Assembly: GCF_002022275.1 (NCBI RefSeq)
Contig: NZ_MSDF01000014.1
Span: 764,883 to 828,882, forward strand
Reading direction: 5' to 3'
DNA length: 64,000 bases
DNA from: Pseudomonas fluorescens
GTDB lineage: Bacteria > Pseudomonadota > Gammaproteobacteria > Pseudomonadales > Pseudomonadaceae
Below are positions 8,772-18,540 of the stretch, one piece after another. Numbering within the stretch: the stretch's first letter is position 1; every line of letters begins with the position of its first letter. A program made the translations under genes and the position numbers. Under the pieces are notes generated by a model. It worked only from the letters and a program-made list of their open reading frames with translations, had not been told where the DNA came from and made no database searches.

Positions 8772-9321
8772 GGTGCCGGACCGGCGTAAGGGCCGCTGGC
8801 AACTGATCCTGATCCTGATGATGGTGATCGGCCCGATGGCGCTGGCCACCTTCATGTACAAACTGCAGTTCTGGGTGCCGGACAGCCGCAGTTACCACGG
8901 CGAGATGATCGGCAATGGCCAGACCCGTGCCGACATTGGTGTGCAGGCCGATGAACAGCGCTGGCAGTTGCTGGTGACCGCGCCCGCCGCCTGCGTAGCC
9001 GAGTGCCGACAGCTGGTGTACCTGGCGCGCCAGCTGCAAATCAGCCTGGGTCGCGACGCTTCGCGCGCCAGCCATGCCTTGGCCAGCGCGCAACCGGTGA
9101 GTGCCGCCTACGAGGCCAAACTCAAGGCCGAATACCCGCAATTGCGGCGCTACCCGCTGGACCTCTCGACCTTCACCAAAAATTCCGCCGCGCCTGGCGA
9201 TGCGCAACTGTGGATCGTCGACCCGCACGGCAACCTGGTGCTGCGCTATGACGCCAAGGTCAAGGGCAAGGACTTGCTCAACGACCTGCGCATGCTGCTG
9301 AAACTGTCGAACATCGGATAA
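8737..9321 (+). CDS. Membrane-anchored SCO/thioredoxin-like protein of the cox operon (unnamed)
   Basis: A 194-residue protein with one membrane anchor (about 22-42) and a periplasmic domain. The domain carries Cys86-x-x-x-Cys90 (CVAEC) after a hydrophobic strand, WQLLVT. Near the C-terminus LWIVDPHGNLVLRYD (about 158-172) resembles the beta-strand and turn of thioredoxin-fold SCO proteins. CxxxC spacing is that of SCO copper chaperones, but the Pro after the first Cys is missing. AAAAGGAGACG supports the ATG at 8737, inside the end of SURF1. In PAO1 the equivalent slot is an unnamed hypothetical gene. A role in CuA assembly or Cys reduction is my inference. Confidence 0.8.
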   Translation: MGAATNPLNMSEVPDRRKGRWQLILILMMVIGPMALATFMYKLQFWVPDSRSYHGEMIGNGQTRADIGVQADEQRWQLLVTAPAACVAECRQLVYLARQLQISLGRDASRASHALASAQPVSAAYEAKLKAEYPQLRRYPLDLSTFTKNSAAPGDAQLWIVDPHGNLVLRYDAKVKGKDLLNDLRMLLKLSNIG

Positions 9322-9331
9322 GGGCATCGTC

Positions 9332-10411
9332 ATGGCCAAACCTGGATTTCGCCTCGCGTTGTTTGCCACCTTGCTGGCGCTGATCGTCGTGCTGCTCGGC
9401 GCCTACACGCGCCTGACCCACGCGGGCCTCGGCTGCCCGGATTGGCCGGGCTGTTATGGCTTTATCAGCGTGCCGCAAAGCGAAGCCCAGTTGGCCCATG
9501 CCGAGCTGCATTTCCCGGATACGCCAGTGGAGGCCGACAAGGGCTGGGCCGAGATGACGCATCGCTACTTTGCCGGCACCCTGGGCCTGCTGATCGTGCT
9601 GCTGGCGGCGCGTTCGTGGAGCCATCGGCGCGATCCTGGCCAGCCGGTGAAATTGCCGCTGTTTGTGCTGGCGGTGGTGTTTGCCCAGGCGGCGTTCGGT
9701 ATGTGGACGGTCACGCTGAAGCTGTGGCCGCAGGTGGTGACGGGCCATCTGCTGGGCGGGTTTGCGACCTTGAGTTTGTTGTTTCTGCTGACGCTGCGTT
9801 TGTCTGGCGTACTGCCCGCGCTGATCGTGCCCAAACGCCTGCAATATTGGGCGACGGCGGGGCTGGTGCTGGTGATCGGCCAGATTGCGCTGGGTGGCTG
9901 GGTCAGTTCCAACTATGCGGCAGTGGCCTGCATCGATTTGCCGACGTGTCATGGGCAGTGGTGGCCGGCGGCGGACTTTGCCAACGGGTTTCACCTCACT
10001 CAGCACATCGGCCCGAATTACCTCGGCGGGCAGCTCGACAGCGATGCGCGCACGGCGATTCACCTCACCCACCGTATTGGCGCGGTGATTGTCACGTTGG
10101 TGCTGCTGGGGTTGGCGTGGCAGCTCAAACTAGTTGGCATGACGCGTCTGGCGGGCTTGCTGCTGATCGCCCTGGCCGCGCAACTCTGCCTGGGCCTGAG
10201 CAACGTGTATTTCCATCTGCCACTGCCTGTCGCGGTGGCGCATAACGCAGGCGGCGCCGCGTTGTTGCTGAGCCTGGTGCTGGTCAACTACCACGCACGT
10301 ACCAGCCTGGTTCGGGTGCGCAACCCGTCGCGCTTCGGCTGGCGCTTTATCCCGCGTAAACACGTATCGGGCCTCATCACCCTTAAAGGAGAGATGCCAT
10401 GGCGACCTTGA
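9332..10411 (+). CDS. ctaA: Haem A synthase (COX15/CtaA)
   Basis: Oxidises the C8 methyl of haem O to the formyl of haem A in the inner membrane. The 359-residue protein has eight hydrophobic helices in two similar halves. Each half carries COX15 histidine motifs, for example EMTHRYFAG and VTGHLLGG in the first and HLTHRIGA and AHNAGGA in the second. The paired Cys of the first periplasmic loop is seen in [12 protein letters not shown]. It starts 10 bp after the CxxxC protein and overlaps ctaB by 13 bp, so the two haem-modifying steps are translationally linked. Confidence 0.96.
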   Translation: MAKPGFRLALFATLLALIVVLLGAYTRLTHAGLGCPDWPGCYGFISVPQSEAQLAHAELHFPDTPVEADKGWAEMTHRYFAGTLGLLIVLLAARSWSHRRDPGQPVKLPLFVLAVVFAQAAFGMWTVTLKLWPQVVTGHLLGGFATLSLLFLLTLRLSGVLPALIVPKRLQYWATAGLVLVIGQIALGGWVSSNYAAVACIDLPTCHGQWWPAADFANGFHLTQHIGPNYLGGQLDSDARTAIHLTHRIGAVIVTLVLLGLAWQLKLVGMTRLAGLLLIALAAQLCLGLSNVYFHLPLPVAVAHNAGGAALLLSLVLVNYHARTSLVRVRNPSRFGWRFIPRKHVSGLITLKGEMPWRP

Positions 10412-11298
10412 TCGGCGCGCGTCACAGCCAGGCCATCTGGCGTGACTACTTGGAGCTGACCAAGCCGAAAGTGGTGGTGCTGATGCTCATCACCTCCTTG
10501 GTGGGCATGTTTCTCGCCACCCGCGCCGGGGTGCCGTGGACGGTGTTGATTTTTGGCAATTTGGGCATTGCGTTGTGTGCTGGCGGCGCGGCGGCGGTCA
10601 ACCATGTAGTGGACCGGCGTATCGATGCGGTGATGGCGCGAACCCATAAGCGGCCGATGGCAGAAGGGCGCGTATCGCCGGTTGCTGCGCTGGCGTTTGC
10701 ATTGTTTCTGGCTGTTGCTGGTTTGGCGTTGCTGCTGGCGTTTACCAATCCGTTGGCGGCCTGGCTGACGTTGGCGTCATTGCTCGGCTATGCAGTGATC
10801 TACACCGGTTTTCTCAAGCGAGCGACGCCGCAAAACATCGTCATCGGTGGCCTCGCCGGCGCCGCGCCGCCCTTGCTCGGCTGGGTCGCTGTGACTGGCC
10901 ATGTCAGCGCCGAGCCCTTGCTGCTCGTGCTGATCATCTTCGCCTGGACCCCGCCGCACTTCTGGGCCCTGGCCATTCACCGCAAGGAGGAATACGCCAA
11001 GGCCGACATTCCGATGCTGCCGGTCACCCACGGCGAGCACTACACCAAGGTGCACATCCTGCTCTACACCTTCGCCCTGCTGGCGGTGAGCCTGATGCCG
11101 TACGTTATCCACATGAGCGGCCTGCTCTACCTGGTGTGCGCGCTGGGTTTGGGCGCACGCTTTCTGCAATGGGCCTGTGTGCTGTACCGTGGCACCCAGC
11201 CGCACGCGGCGATCAACACCTTCAAGTACTCTATCTGGTACCTGTTTTTGCTGTTTATCGCCCTGCTCGTAGACCACTACTTACTGTTGAACCTATGA
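10399..11298 (+). CDS. ctaB: Protohaem IX farnesyltransferase (haem O synthase)
   Basis: UbiA-family membrane prenyltransferase (299 residues) that converts haem B to haem O, the substrate of CtaA. The Asp-rich prenyl-diphosphate motif reads [15 protein letters not shown], and the second loop has [16 protein letters not shown]. About nine helices are evident. AAAGGAGA stands before the ATG, within the end of ctaA. The stop overlaps the start of the SCO gene by 4 bp (ATGA). Equivalent to cyoE. Confidence 0.96.
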   Translation: MATLIGARHSQAIWRDYLELTKPKVVVLMLITSLVGMFLATRAGVPWTVLIFGNLGIALCAGGAAAVNHVVDRRIDAVMARTHKRPMAEGRVSPVAALAFALFLAVAGLALLLAFTNPLAAWLTLASLLGYAVIYTGFLKRATPQNIVIGGLAGAAPPLLGWVAVTGHVSAEPLLLVLIIFAWTPPHFWALAIHRKEEYAKADIPMLPVTHGEHYTKVHILLYTFALLAVSLMPYVIHMSGLLYLVCALGLGARFLQWACVLYRGTQPHAAINTFKYSIWYLFLLFIALLVDHYLLLNL

Positions 11299-11930
11299 CT
11301 CGAACTCAAAAAACCGTCTTTATCCTGGTGGCCATCGTCGCGTTGATCATGGGCCTGACCGTCAACAAAGTGCTCTCGGGCAAAGGCCAGGGCGACCCCA
11401 CCGCGCTGATCGACGCCGGCATCATCCTGCTGCCGCAAAGCCGCCAGCTGCCGCCGGTGACCATGACCAATCAAGACGGCCAGCCGGTGGTGGTCAACGA
11501 GTTGAAGGGCAAATGGAGCCTGCTGTTCTTCGGCTATACCTTCTGCCCGGACATCTGCCCGACCACCCTCGCCCAACTGCGCCAGATCAAGAGTGAACTG
11601 CCGAAAGAGGCTGTGGATAACTTGCAGGTGATCCTGGTCAGCGTCGACCCGAACCGCGACACTCCGGCGCAGCTCAAGCAATACCTGGGCTACTTCGACC
11701 CACAGTTCGAAGGCCTGACCGGCGCGAATGTGGACGATGTGCAAAAGGTCTCGAACGCCGTGAGCATCCCGTTCATTCCGGCCGATACCAGCAAGCCAAA
11801 TTACACCGTGGACCACAGCGGCAACCTGGCGGTGATCGGGCCGGACGGCACCCAGCGCGGGTTTATTCGGGCGCCGCTGAACAATCAGAAGCTGGTGGTG
11901 CAGTTGCCGGTACTGCTGCAGCGTAAATAA
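11295..11930 (+). CDS. SCO1/SenC family copper chaperone
   Basis: Membrane-anchored thioredoxin-fold protein (211 residues) that loads or reduces the CuA site of subunit II. After one helix (about 8-25) the copper site is seen as Cys84-P-D-I-Cys88, with the distal ligand His174 in VDHSG. The start codon overlaps the ctaB stop (ATGA), which fixes the start at 11295. It is the last gene of the cox operon and is followed by a REPIN. Confidence 0.95.
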   Translation: MTRTQKTVFILVAIVALIMGLTVNKVLSGKGQGDPTALIDAGIILLPQSRQLPPVTMTNQDGQPVVVNELKGKWSLLFFGYTFCPDICPTTLAQLRQIKSELPKEAVDNLQVILVSVDPNRDTPAQLKQYLGYFDPQFEGLTGANVDDVQKVSNAVSIPFIPADTSKPNYTVDHSGNLAVIGPDGTQRGFIRAPLNNQKLVVQLPVLLQRK

Positions 11931-11948
11931 CGACCAACGCAAAACAAA

Positions 11949-12037
11949 TGTGGGAGCTGGCTTGCCTGCGATGGCGGTGCATCAGTGGCTAACAGGCTGA
12001 CTGACCCACCGCCATCGCAGGCAAGCCAGCTCCCACA
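11949..12037. repeat. REPIN (GCTGGCTTGCCTGCGAT type)
   Basis: Inverted REP pair just after the cox operon. TGTGGGAGCTGGCTTGCCTG at the left end is mirrored at the right end by its reverse complement ending CTCCCACA. Confidence 0.9.
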
Positions 12038-12107
12038 GTAATTTTGGGCAAGGTTTGAGAGAGGTGTCGTCGGACATTTCCTGCACGTTGTGGTGCCGTG
12101 CGTGAAC

Positions 12108-12136
12108 TTGTTGGGCGGGCTTGGGGTGGCTAGTCT
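12108..12136 (+). promoter_or_regulatory. Weak promoter candidate before the C4-like leader
   Basis: TTGTTG (12108-12113) and TAGTCT (12131-12136) are 17 bp apart, 7 bp before a perfect hairpin. The match is modest; it is listed because a promoter is expected here if the leader RNA is real. Confidence 0.3.
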
Positions 12137-12139
12137 TTG

Positions 12140-12167
12140 CCCTGTCACTGCAAATTCAGTGACAGGG
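12140..12167. repeat. Perfect 11-bp inverted repeat before the Bro-N leader
   Basis: CCCTGTCACTG (12140-12150) is followed by the loop CAAATT and then by its exact complement (12157-12167). There is no T run after it, so it looks like an operator or a 5' RNA stem, not a terminator. Confidence 0.6.
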
Positions 12168-12303
12168 TGTGGAAGCCCTTATATCGTTAGGCGCACAAAG
12201 CGCCACCTAGTGTCAGGCGCTTTTTCTCGTCTGTGTTTTTTGGTGGCTGTGCGCGGGGCGCTTTCGAGTGCGCCGGGTGCCTAACGTCCCGGTCTTCCAC
12301 ACC
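12166..12303 (+). ncRNA. C4-like antisense RNA leader of the Bro-N gene
   Basis: The segment 12280-12300 holds CCTAACG followed by CTTCCAC. Both can pair in the right antiparallel order with two places. One is upstream: GTGGAAG (12169-12175) and CGTTAGG (12185-12191). The other is the gene's own leader: GTGGAAG (12327-12333) and CGTTAGG (12357-12363), which covers the ribosome site of the Bro-N gene. The upstream pairing extends to GGTGTGGAAG with CTTCCACACC. This matches the two-block complementarity of the phage P1/P7 C4 RNA, which blocks translation of the antirepressor from within the same transcript. A GC hairpin (12190-12204) followed by a T-rich stretch lies within. Exact ends are unknown. 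Confidence 0.65.
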
Positions 12304-12372
12304 TGCGTACAGCCGCCACCCATTACGTGGAAGTAGTGCTTGGCGGTCCCTTGATACGTTAGGAGCCAGACC

Positions 12373-12717
12373 ATGCAAGCGCTTACCCCTGATCCACCGT
12401 TAAATCCTGAAGTCTTCACCCGCCACCACCACCAACTGCACGCCGCGCTGATCGACGCCGAACCCTGGTTCAGCGCCAGTGACATCGGTCATCTGATGGG
12501 CTTGCACCTCAACCCCGCGTTACTGCGCAAGCTCGATCCCGACCAACAGCAAATCCAGCCCCTGATCACCCACGGCCATGCGGCGCCGACCTTGATGGTC
12601 AGCGAATCTGGCGTCTATGCGCTGCTTATCTATCACTACTACCCGGAAAACCGCTGCTTGCGGCAGTGGCTCACCCATGAGGTGGTGCCGGCTTTGCGCG
12701 CTGAACAGCGGGCCTGA
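12373..12717 (+). CDS. Stand-alone Bro-N (antirepressor-like) domain protein
   Basis: A 114-residue soluble protein that looks like a single Bro-N domain. WFSASDIGHLMGL corresponds to the N-terminal helix-turn unit. TLMVSESGVYALLI and RQWLTHEVVPALRAEQRA match the conserved end (normally ESGLYxLI and F-W-VTxEVLP-IR). Phage antirepressors of this type usually have a second C-terminal domain, which is absent here. The ribosome site GTTAGGAG lies at 12358-12365 and is one of the targets of the antisense leader upstream. No phage genes flank it, so this is a domesticated or remnant regulatory pair. Confidence 0.75.
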   Translation: MQALTPDPPLNPEVFTRHHHQLHAALIDAEPWFSASDIGHLMGLHLNPALLRKLDPDQQQIQPLITHGHAAPTLMVSESGVYALLIYHYYPENRCLRQWLTHEVVPALRAEQRA

Positions 12718-12745
12718 CTCCACCAGCAACACAAAACAACTGCGA

Positions 12746-12860
12746 CGATCATTCCCACGCTCTGCGTGGGAATGCCGCCCTGGACGCTCTGCGTCCGCTC
12801 TTGAGGGTCGTGACGCGGAGCGTCACAGGATGCATTCCCACGCGGAGCGTGGGAACGATC
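12746..12860. repeat. Compound palindromic repeat (CCCACGCTCTGCGTGGG type)
   Basis: A dispersed Pseudomonas element made of nested palindromes. CGATCATTCCCACGC at the left is mirrored by GCGTGGGAACGATC at the right, and internal short arms such as GACGCTCTGCGTC and GTGACGCGGAGCGTCAC form further stems. A shorter relative sits at 56930-56979. It separates the Bro-N gene from the end of metQ. Confidence 0.8.
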
Positions 12861-12890
12861 AATCTCCGGTGTTTGGGAGATCGGGTTACA

Positions 12891-13664
12891 TCAGAACGCC
12901 GGCTTGATCGCGCCTTTGTACTTCTCTTCGATGAATTTCTTCACCTCAGGCGTGTGCAGGGCGGCTACCAGCTTCTTCACGGCGTCCGAATCCTTGTTGT
13001 CTTCGCGGGTCACCAGAATGTTCACGTAAGGCGAGTCGCTGCCTTCGATCACCAGGGCGTCCTTGGACGGGTCCAGTTTGGCTTCCAGCGCGTAGTTGGT
13101 GTTGATCAGCGCCAGGTCAACCTGGGTCAGCACGCGTGGCAGCGTGGCGGCTTCCAGTTCGCGGAATTTCAGGTTTTTCGGGTTGCCGGTGATGTCCTTG
13201 ATGGTCGACAGAATGTTAGTCGGGTCCTTCAGGGTGATCAGGCCGTTCTTGGCCAGCAGCAACAGCGCGCGGCCGCCGTTGGTGGCGTCGTTCGGGATTA
13301 CGACGTTGGCACCGCTTGGCAACTCGTCGAGTTTTTTGTACTTGCTGGAGTAGGCGCCCAGAGGCTCCAGGTGCACAGCGCCGACGCTCACCAGGTGAGT
13401 GCCCTTGGCCTTGTTGAACTCATCCAGGTACGGCTGGTGCTGGAAGAAGTTGGCGTCCAGGCGCTTTTCAGCCACCTGAACGTTCGGCTGCACGTAGTCG
13501 GTGAAGACTTTGACCTGCAAATCCACGCCTTCTTTGGCCAACGCAGGTTTCACGAATTCGAGAATTTCCGCGTGTGGCACAGGCGACGCGGCGACCGTGA
13601 GGGTCTCGGCGGCGTGGGCGGAAAACGCAGCAACGGCGGCGAAAGCAACCAGTAGTTTTTTCAT
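12891..13664 (-). CDS. metQ: Methionine ABC transporter substrate-binding protein
   Basis: Periplasmic methionine-binding protein of the NlpA family (257 residues). A signal peptide (about 1-18, ending SAHAAE) lacks the lipobox Cys of many MetQ homologues, so it should be cleaved by signal peptidase I and be soluble. Family features are DYVQPN, NFFQHQPYLDEFN and the binding-site stretch IPNDATNGGRALLLL. The start at 13664 follows AAGGAGCTTG. It is the last gene of metN-metI-metQ, 50 bp after metI. Confidence 0.93.
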   Translation of the reverse strand: MKKLLVAFAAVAAFSAHAAETLTVAASPVPHAEILEFVKPALAKEGVDLQVKVFTDYVQPNVQVAEKRLDANFFQHQPYLDEFNKAKGTHLVSVGAVHLEPLGAYSSKYKKLDELPSGANVVIPNDATNGGRALLLLAKNGLITLKDPTNILSTIKDITGNPKNLKFRELEAATLPRVLTQVDLALINTNYALEAKLDPSKDALVIEGSDSPYVNILVTREDNKDSDAVKKLVAALHTPEVKKFIEEKYKGAIKPAF

Positions 13665-13714
13665 CCAACAAGCTCCTTGTTCGGGCATGGGCCGGCGGGG
13701 GCCGGCCATGGCCG

Positions 13715-14389
13715 TTATTTTCGAGAAAAGTGCACCACCAGCTTGTCGCCGACGGTTTGCAGAATTTGCACCAGGATCAACAGCATCACCACCGTGACTA
13801 CCATCACATCGGTCTGGAAGCGCTGGTAACCAAAGCGAATCGCCAGGTCACCCAAGCCACCGGCGCCGACGACACCGGCCATGGCCGTGTAGGAAACCAG
13901 TGTAATCGCCGTCACCGTAATCGCTGCGAAAATGCCGGGGCGGGCTTCGGGCAGCAAGGCGTTGGTGATGATCTGGCGTGTGGTGGCGCCCATGGACTGA
14001 GTGGCTTCGATGATGCCGCGGTCCACTTCACGCAAGGCAGTTTCCACCAACCGCGCAAAGAACGGCGTGGCACCCACGACCAGCGGAGGAATCGCACCGG
14101 CCACGCCCAGCGATGTGCCGGTAAGCAGCACCGTGAACGGAATCATCACGATCAGCAAGATGATGAACGGCAGCGAACGCAGGATGTTCACGATCAGCGA
14201 CAGAAAGGCGTACAGGCCCTTTTGTTCGAACAGTTGGCGCGGGCTGGTCAGGAACAACAGCACGCCCAGCGGCAGGCCGAGCACCACGGTGAAGAACAGC
14301 GAGCCGAACAGCATGGTCATGGTGTCGCCGGTGGCGAGCCAGATTTCCGACCAGTCGATATTGGCGAAGAAACTCAACAAAACATCCAT
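13715..14389 (-). CDS. metI: Methionine ABC transporter permease
   Basis: Inner-membrane permease of the D-methionine/L-methionine importer, 224 residues with five helices. The EAA loop that docks on the ATPase is visible as EATQSMGATTRQIITNALLPEARPG-like sequence near residues 130-155. Its start overlaps the metN stop by 1 bp (TAATG), so the two are translationally coupled. Confidence 0.96.
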   Translation of the reverse strand: MDVLLSFFANIDWSEIWLATGDTMTMLFGSLFFTVVLGLPLGVLLFLTSPRQLFEQKGLYAFLSLIVNILRSLPFIILLIVMIPFTVLLTGTSLGVAGAIPPLVVGATPFFARLVETALREVDRGIIEATQSMGATTRQIITNALLPEARPGIFAAITVTAITLVSYTAMAGVVGAGGLGDLAIRFGYQRFQTDVMVVTVVMLLILVQILQTVGDKLVVHFSRK

Positions 14390-15396
14390 TAGCGCAGAAC
14401 CTCCATGTGGACGTCTGCCGCAGTAAAGCGGGCGAAAGCGGCTTCCATGTCCCCACCGGTCACGGCGAGGGTCAGTTGGCCGTAGGGCGTGTCTTTAATG
14501 TGGTCGATGCGACCGGCGAGGATGCTGTAGTCCACCCCCGTTTCACGGGCGACGGTTCCCAACAATGGCGCGTAGGTCGCTTCGCCCTGGAACGTCAGGC
14601 GCACGATGCGGCCCGGCACGTGGGCGAACACATCGTGTTGCTCGCCCTCATCGACCTGCTCGGCTTCTTGTACGAAGCGCTTGGTGGTCGGGTGTTGCGG
14701 GTGCAGGAACACGTCGGTCACCGAGCCTTGCTCGACGATCACGCCCGCGTCCAGCACGGCCACCTGGTCGCACACGCGGCGGATCACGTCCATTTCATGG
14801 GTGATCAGCACGATGGTCAGCTTCAGCTCGCGGTTGATCTCGGCCAGCAGTTTGAGCACCGAGGCGGTGGTTTGCGGGTCGAGGGCGCTGGTGGCTTCGT
14901 CGCACAGCAGGATTTTTGGCTTGGTCGCCAGGGCGCGGGCGATGCCGACGCGCTGCTTCTGGCCACCGGACAACTGCGCCGGGTACTTTTTGGCGTGGTC
15001 CGACAGGCCGACACGGGCGAGCAATTCAGCCACGCGTTGGTCGATTTCCTTGCGCGACAATTCGCCGGCCAGGGTCAGTGGCAGCGCCACGTTGTCGGCG
15101 ACGGTCTTGGACGCCAGCAGGTTGAAGTGCTGGAAGATCATCCCGACTTGCTGGCGGAAACGGCGCAGGCCGTTGGCGTCCAGCGCGGTGACCTCTTCGC
15201 CGTCGACATTGATCTGGCCGCCGCTCGGTTCTTCGAGGCGGTTGATCAGGCGCAGCAGGGTGCTTTTACCCGCGCCCGAGTGGCCGATGAGGCCAAACAC
15301 CTGGCCGTTTTCAACGCGCAGGCTGGTGGGGTGCAGGGCGGGAATATCCTTACCGGCGACGCGGTAGGTTTTATGGACGTTATGAAACTCGATCAC
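14389..15396 (-). CDS. metN: Methionine ABC transporter ATP-binding protein
   Basis: ATPase of the methionine importer, 335 residues. Walker A is GHSGAGKST (about 38-46), the signature is [15 protein letters not shown] and Walker B is [12 protein letters not shown]. After the nucleotide domain a C-terminal NIL/ACT-like regulatory domain (about 260-335) is present, as in MetN proteins inhibited by internal methionine. It is first in metN-metI-metQ, divergent from katE; the 229 bp between holds both promoters but no gene. Confidence 0.96.
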   Translation of the reverse strand: MIEFHNVHKTYRVAGKDIPALHPTSLRVENGQVFGLIGHSGAGKSTLLRLINRLEEPSGGQINVDGEEVTALDANGLRRFRQQVGMIFQHFNLLASKTVADNVALPLTLAGELSRKEIDQRVAELLARVGLSDHAKKYPAQLSGGQKQRVGIARALATKPKILLCDEATSALDPQTTASVLKLLAEINRELKLTIVLITHEMDVIRRVCDQVAVLDAGVIVEQGSVTDVFLHPQHPTTKRFVQEAEQVDEGEQHDVFAHVPGRIVRLTFQGEATYAPLLGTVARETGVDYSILAGRIDHIKDTPYGQLTLAVTGGDMEAAFARFTAADVHMEVLR

Positions 15397-15625
15397 GTAG
15401 CGAACCTTGTGGGGCGCATGGAAAAGGGATCAGCGGTTAGCCGGGCGCGCATTTTAGCCTGTCCGTATAGCGTTTCTTAGCATTTATTTCGCATTCATCC
15501 AGCGATTTGGCAATAACGCGATCAAAGGTCATAAAAAAGGAACGGCCCAAAACCCCATCAGTCACTACTTAAGCAACTCAATTTCCCGGGTGCCGTGCCT
15601 GGGCCTGAATAAGGAGTTTTGACTG

Positions 15626-17755
15626 ATGAGTACGAAAAAGCCAAAGAGCGAACTCGCCGGAACCGACACCCTGGACCGCAATAACACCAACGCCAAGTTG
15701 CAGGCCCTGGAAGAGTTCCGTTCCGACGCTACCGGCCAAGCCCTGCGCACCAACCAGGGCGTGAAGATTTCCGACAACCAGAACAGCCTGAAAGTCGGCG
15801 CGCGTGGCCCGTCGCTGCTCGAAGACTTCATCATGCGTGAGAAAATCACGCACTTTGACCATGAGCGTATTCCGGAGCGCATCGTGCATGCCCGCGGCAC
15901 TGGCGCCCATGGTTATTTCCAGACCTACGAAAACCATTCTGCGCTGACCAAGGCGGGTTTCTTGCGCGACCCGGGCCATAAAACCCCGGTGTTTACGCGT
16001 TTTTCCACCGTACAAGGCCCGCGCGGCTCGGGCGATACCGTGCGCGACGTACGCGGCTTTGCCGTGAAGTTTTTCACTGAGGAAGGCAACTTCGACCTAG
16101 TCGGCAACAACATGCCGGTCTTTTTCATTCAGGACGCGATCAAGTTTCCTGACTTCGTGCACGCGGTAAAACCCGAGCCACACAACGAAATTCCTACGGG
16201 CGGTTCGGCCCACGATACGTTCTGGGATTTTGTCTCGCTGCAGCCGGAGTCGGCGCACATGGTCATCTGGGCCATGTCCGACCGTGCCATTCCAAAAAGC
16301 CTGCGCAGCATGCAGGGCTTTGGCGTGCACACTTTCCGCCTGGTCAATGCCGAAGGTAAATCCAACTTCGTCAAATTCCACTGGCGCCCTACTGCGGGTA
16401 CCTGCTCGCTGGTGTGGGACGAAGCGCAAAAGCTTGCCGGTAAAGATACCGACTTCCACCGGCGCGATCTGTGGGAAGCCATCGAGATGGGCGACTACCC
16501 GGAGTGGGAGCTGGGTGTGCAGGTGATTCCTGAAGACAAGGAGCATGCCTTCGACTTCGACATCCTCGACCCGACCAAGCTGATCCCCGAAGAGCTGGTG
16601 CCAATCACGCCGCTGGGCAAGATGGTGCTCAACCGCAACCCGGACAACTTCTTTGCCGAAGTGGAGCAAGTTGCGTTCTGCCCAGGCCATATCGTGCCGG
16701 GTATCGACTTCTCCAATGACCCGCTGCTGCAAGGTCGGCTGTTTTCCTACACCGACACGCAGATCAGCCGACTGGGCGGCCCGAACTTTCATGAGTTGCC
16801 GATCAATCGGCCGGTCGCGCCGTTTCATAACGGCCAGCGCGATGCCATGCACCGCACCACCATCGACAAAGGGCGCGCGGCCTATGAGCCGAACTCCATT
16901 GATGGCGGCTGGCCCAAAGAAACCCCGCCTGCGGCTCAGGACGGTGGTTTTGAGTCGTATCACGAGCGTATTGACGCCCACAAAGTGCGTGAGCGCAGTG
17001 AATCGTTTGGCGACCACTTCTCCCAGGCACGCCTGTTCTTCCGCAGCATGAGCAAGCACGAGCAAGAGCACATTATCGCGGCGTACAGCTTTGAGCTGGG
17101 CAAAGTGGAGCGTGAGTTTATTCGTGCACGTCAGGTCAACGAGATTCTGGCCAACATTGACCTGGAGCTGGCCAAGCGTGTGGCGCAGAACCTCGGCTTG
17201 CCGGTGCCAAGCAAAGGCACGGTGCCTGAGCGCGAGACTTCACTGGCGCGTTCGCCGGCGTTGAGCCAGGCCAACCTGCTGCCGGGCGATATCAAAACGC
17301 GCAAAGTCGCGATCCTTGCGGCGAATGGCGTGGACGGCGTCGCGATTGCAGCGTTGAAGAAGGCGTTGGAGGCTGAAGGTGCACACGCCAAGTTGCTGGG
17401 CCCGACGTCGGCGCCGGTGACCACGGCCGATGGCAAGAGCCTGCCGGTGGATGCTTCGATGGAAGGTTTGCCGTCGGTGGCGTTTGACGCGGTGTTTATC
17501 CCGGGCGGGAAAGAGTCGGTGAAGGCACTGAGTGGCGACGGCGTGGCACTGCATTATGTACTGGAGGCTTACAAGCACCTGAAGGCGATTGCGGTGGCCA
17601 GCGATGTGAAGCCGTTGCTGGAGCAACTGAAGCTTGAGCCGGATGCGGGGCTGATCGTCGGGGCGGATGCCAAGGCGTTCAAGGCGTTCTTTGCTGCGAT
17701 TGGGCAGCATCGGGTTTGGGATCGGGAGGCTAAGGCCAAGGCGATTCCGGCTTAA
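15626..17755 (+). CDS. katE: Large-subunit catalase HPII
   Basis: Haem catalase that removes H2O2, 709 residues, as in E. coli KatE. The distal His is in [14 protein letters not shown], the catalytic Asn in [10 protein letters not shown] and the proximal haem ligand Tyr in [14 protein letters not shown]. The C-terminal 150 residues (from about 565, [13 protein letters not shown]) form the flavodoxin/DJ-1-like domain found only in large-subunit catalases. AAGGAG precedes the ATG. Usually stationary-phase regulated; no clear promoter was identified here. Confidence 0.97.
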   Translation: MSTKKPKSELAGTDTLDRNNTNAKLQALEEFRSDATGQALRTNQGVKISDNQNSLKVGARGPSLLEDFIMREKITHFDHERIPERIVHARGTGAHGYFQTYENHSALTKAGFLRDPGHKTPVFTRFSTVQGPRGSGDTVRDVRGFAVKFFTEEGNFDLVGNNMPVFFIQDAIKFPDFVHAVKPEPHNEIPTGGSAHDTFWDFVSLQPESAHMVIWAMSDRAIPKSLRSMQGFGVHTFRLVNAEGKSNFVKFHWRPTAGTCSLVWDEAQKLAGKDTDFHRRDLWEAIEMGDYPEWELGVQVIPEDKEHAFDFDILDPTKLIPEELVPITPLGKMVLNRNPDNFFAEVEQVAFCPGHIVPGIDFSNDPLLQGRLFSYTDTQISRLGGPNFHELPINRPVAPFHNGQRDAMHRTTIDKGRAAYEPNSIDGGWPKETPPAAQDGGFESYHERIDAHKVRERSESFGDHFSQARLFFRSMSKHEQEHIIAAYSFELGKVEREFIRARQVNEILANIDLELAKRVAQNLGLPVPSKGTVPERETSLARSPALSQANLLPGDIKTRKVAILAANGVDGVAIAALKKALEAEGAHAKLLGPTSAPVTTADGKSLPVDASMEGLPSVAFDAVFIPGGKESVKALSGDGVALHYVLEAYKHLKAIAVASDVKPLLEQLKLEPDAGLIVGADAKAFKAFFAAIGQHRVWDREAKAKAIPA

Positions 17756-17783
17756 GCTTTTGGTTGCCTGCGATGCTTTTGCC

Positions 17784-18503
17784 TTAGTCCGCCTTGCGCG
17801 GAATAAGCACGACTTGCGCCGGGATGTGTTTCAAAATCTGCCGGTGAATTTTCAGGTCATACCCCGAATCAATTCTTTTCACCCGTTTGGTCAGCAGTGT
17901 AGCCAGCCACGGGTAATCCTCGGTGCGCGGCGCCTGGATACTCACATCACACTGGTAATTCACCACATCGGTGGCGATCGCATCCAGTTGGTGGCGAAGT
18001 TCTTCAATATCGGTGAGGTTCAACGCAACCGTGGTGCTTTCAGCCGCCGGGTCGATGACCTTGGCCGCCGGCTTGGCTTCGGCGGCCTTCAAGGCGGCTT
18101 CGGCCTGGTCCAGCTCGGCTTTGCGGGCGTGGCTGATGGCGCTGTTCACGCCGCCGGTCAGCGCGGGCGCTTTGGGCATCAATGCGCGGGCGCGGCTCAG
18201 GGCCGTGGCGGCAGCGTTGACATCGCCTTTTTGCAACACAATCTGGCTGCGCTGCAGGTAGGCTTCGGCCAATTGGCGCTGGTAGGTTTCGAGTGCAGGG
18301 TCGTTTGGCGACTGCGCTTGCAGGGCGGCCAGTTCGTCTTCGGCGGTGGCCAACTCGCTGCTGGCGAGGTTTTGTTCCAGCTGCGCGATGGCCGCAGCGC
18401 GAGCGTCCGGCACCTCGGGGGCGGCGGGCGATGTGCTTTGACAGGCGCCCAGCAGCAGGGAAAATGCGGCAAGGAGCAGATAACGGGAGGTGAACAGCTT
18501 CAT
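17784..18503 (-). CDS. Lipoprotein of unknown function next to zinc uptake genes (PA5502-like)
   Basis: A 239-residue predicted lipoprotein: signal peptide with lipobox LLLGAC (Cys at about 20). The middle part is strongly helical and Ala/Glu/Leu-rich, with TPR-like spacing (ATAEDELAALQAQ, AYLQRSQIVLQKGDVNAAATALSRARAL). The C-terminal 70 residues are more globular. It stands 37 bp downstream of znuB, in the place of PA5502, and may be read from the zur-znuCB promoter. Function unknown; a zinc link is only by position. Confidence 0.75.
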   Translation of the reverse strand: MKLFTSRYLLLAAFSLLLGACQSTSPAAPEVPDARAAAIAQLEQNLASSELATAEDELAALQAQSPNDPALETYQRQLAEAYLQRSQIVLQKGDVNAAATALSRARALMPKAPALTGGVNSAISHARKAELDQAEAALKAAEAKPAAKVIDPAAESTTVALNLTDIEELRHQLDAIATDVVNYQCDVSIQAPRTEDYPWLATLLTKRVKRIDSGYDLKIHRQILKHIPAQVVLIPRKAD

Positions 18504-18540
18504 TCCTGCGACTCTCTAATTGCGCAAAAAGCGAGCAAGT

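Noticed and set aside
12373..12717. Prophage at the Bro-N gene
   Set aside because: No integrase, repressor, structural or lysis gene nearby; flanks are the cox and met operons, both core genes.
12617..12907. Open frame running through the Bro-N 3' end and the palindromic repeat
   Set aside because: It is out of frame with the Bro-N gene and most of it is repeat DNA; no ribosome site.
15397..15625. SAM-type riboswitch upstream of metN
   Set aside because: I saw no SAM-I-like or SAM-II-like conserved core or helix arrangement; the gap is only a divergent promoter region with katE.
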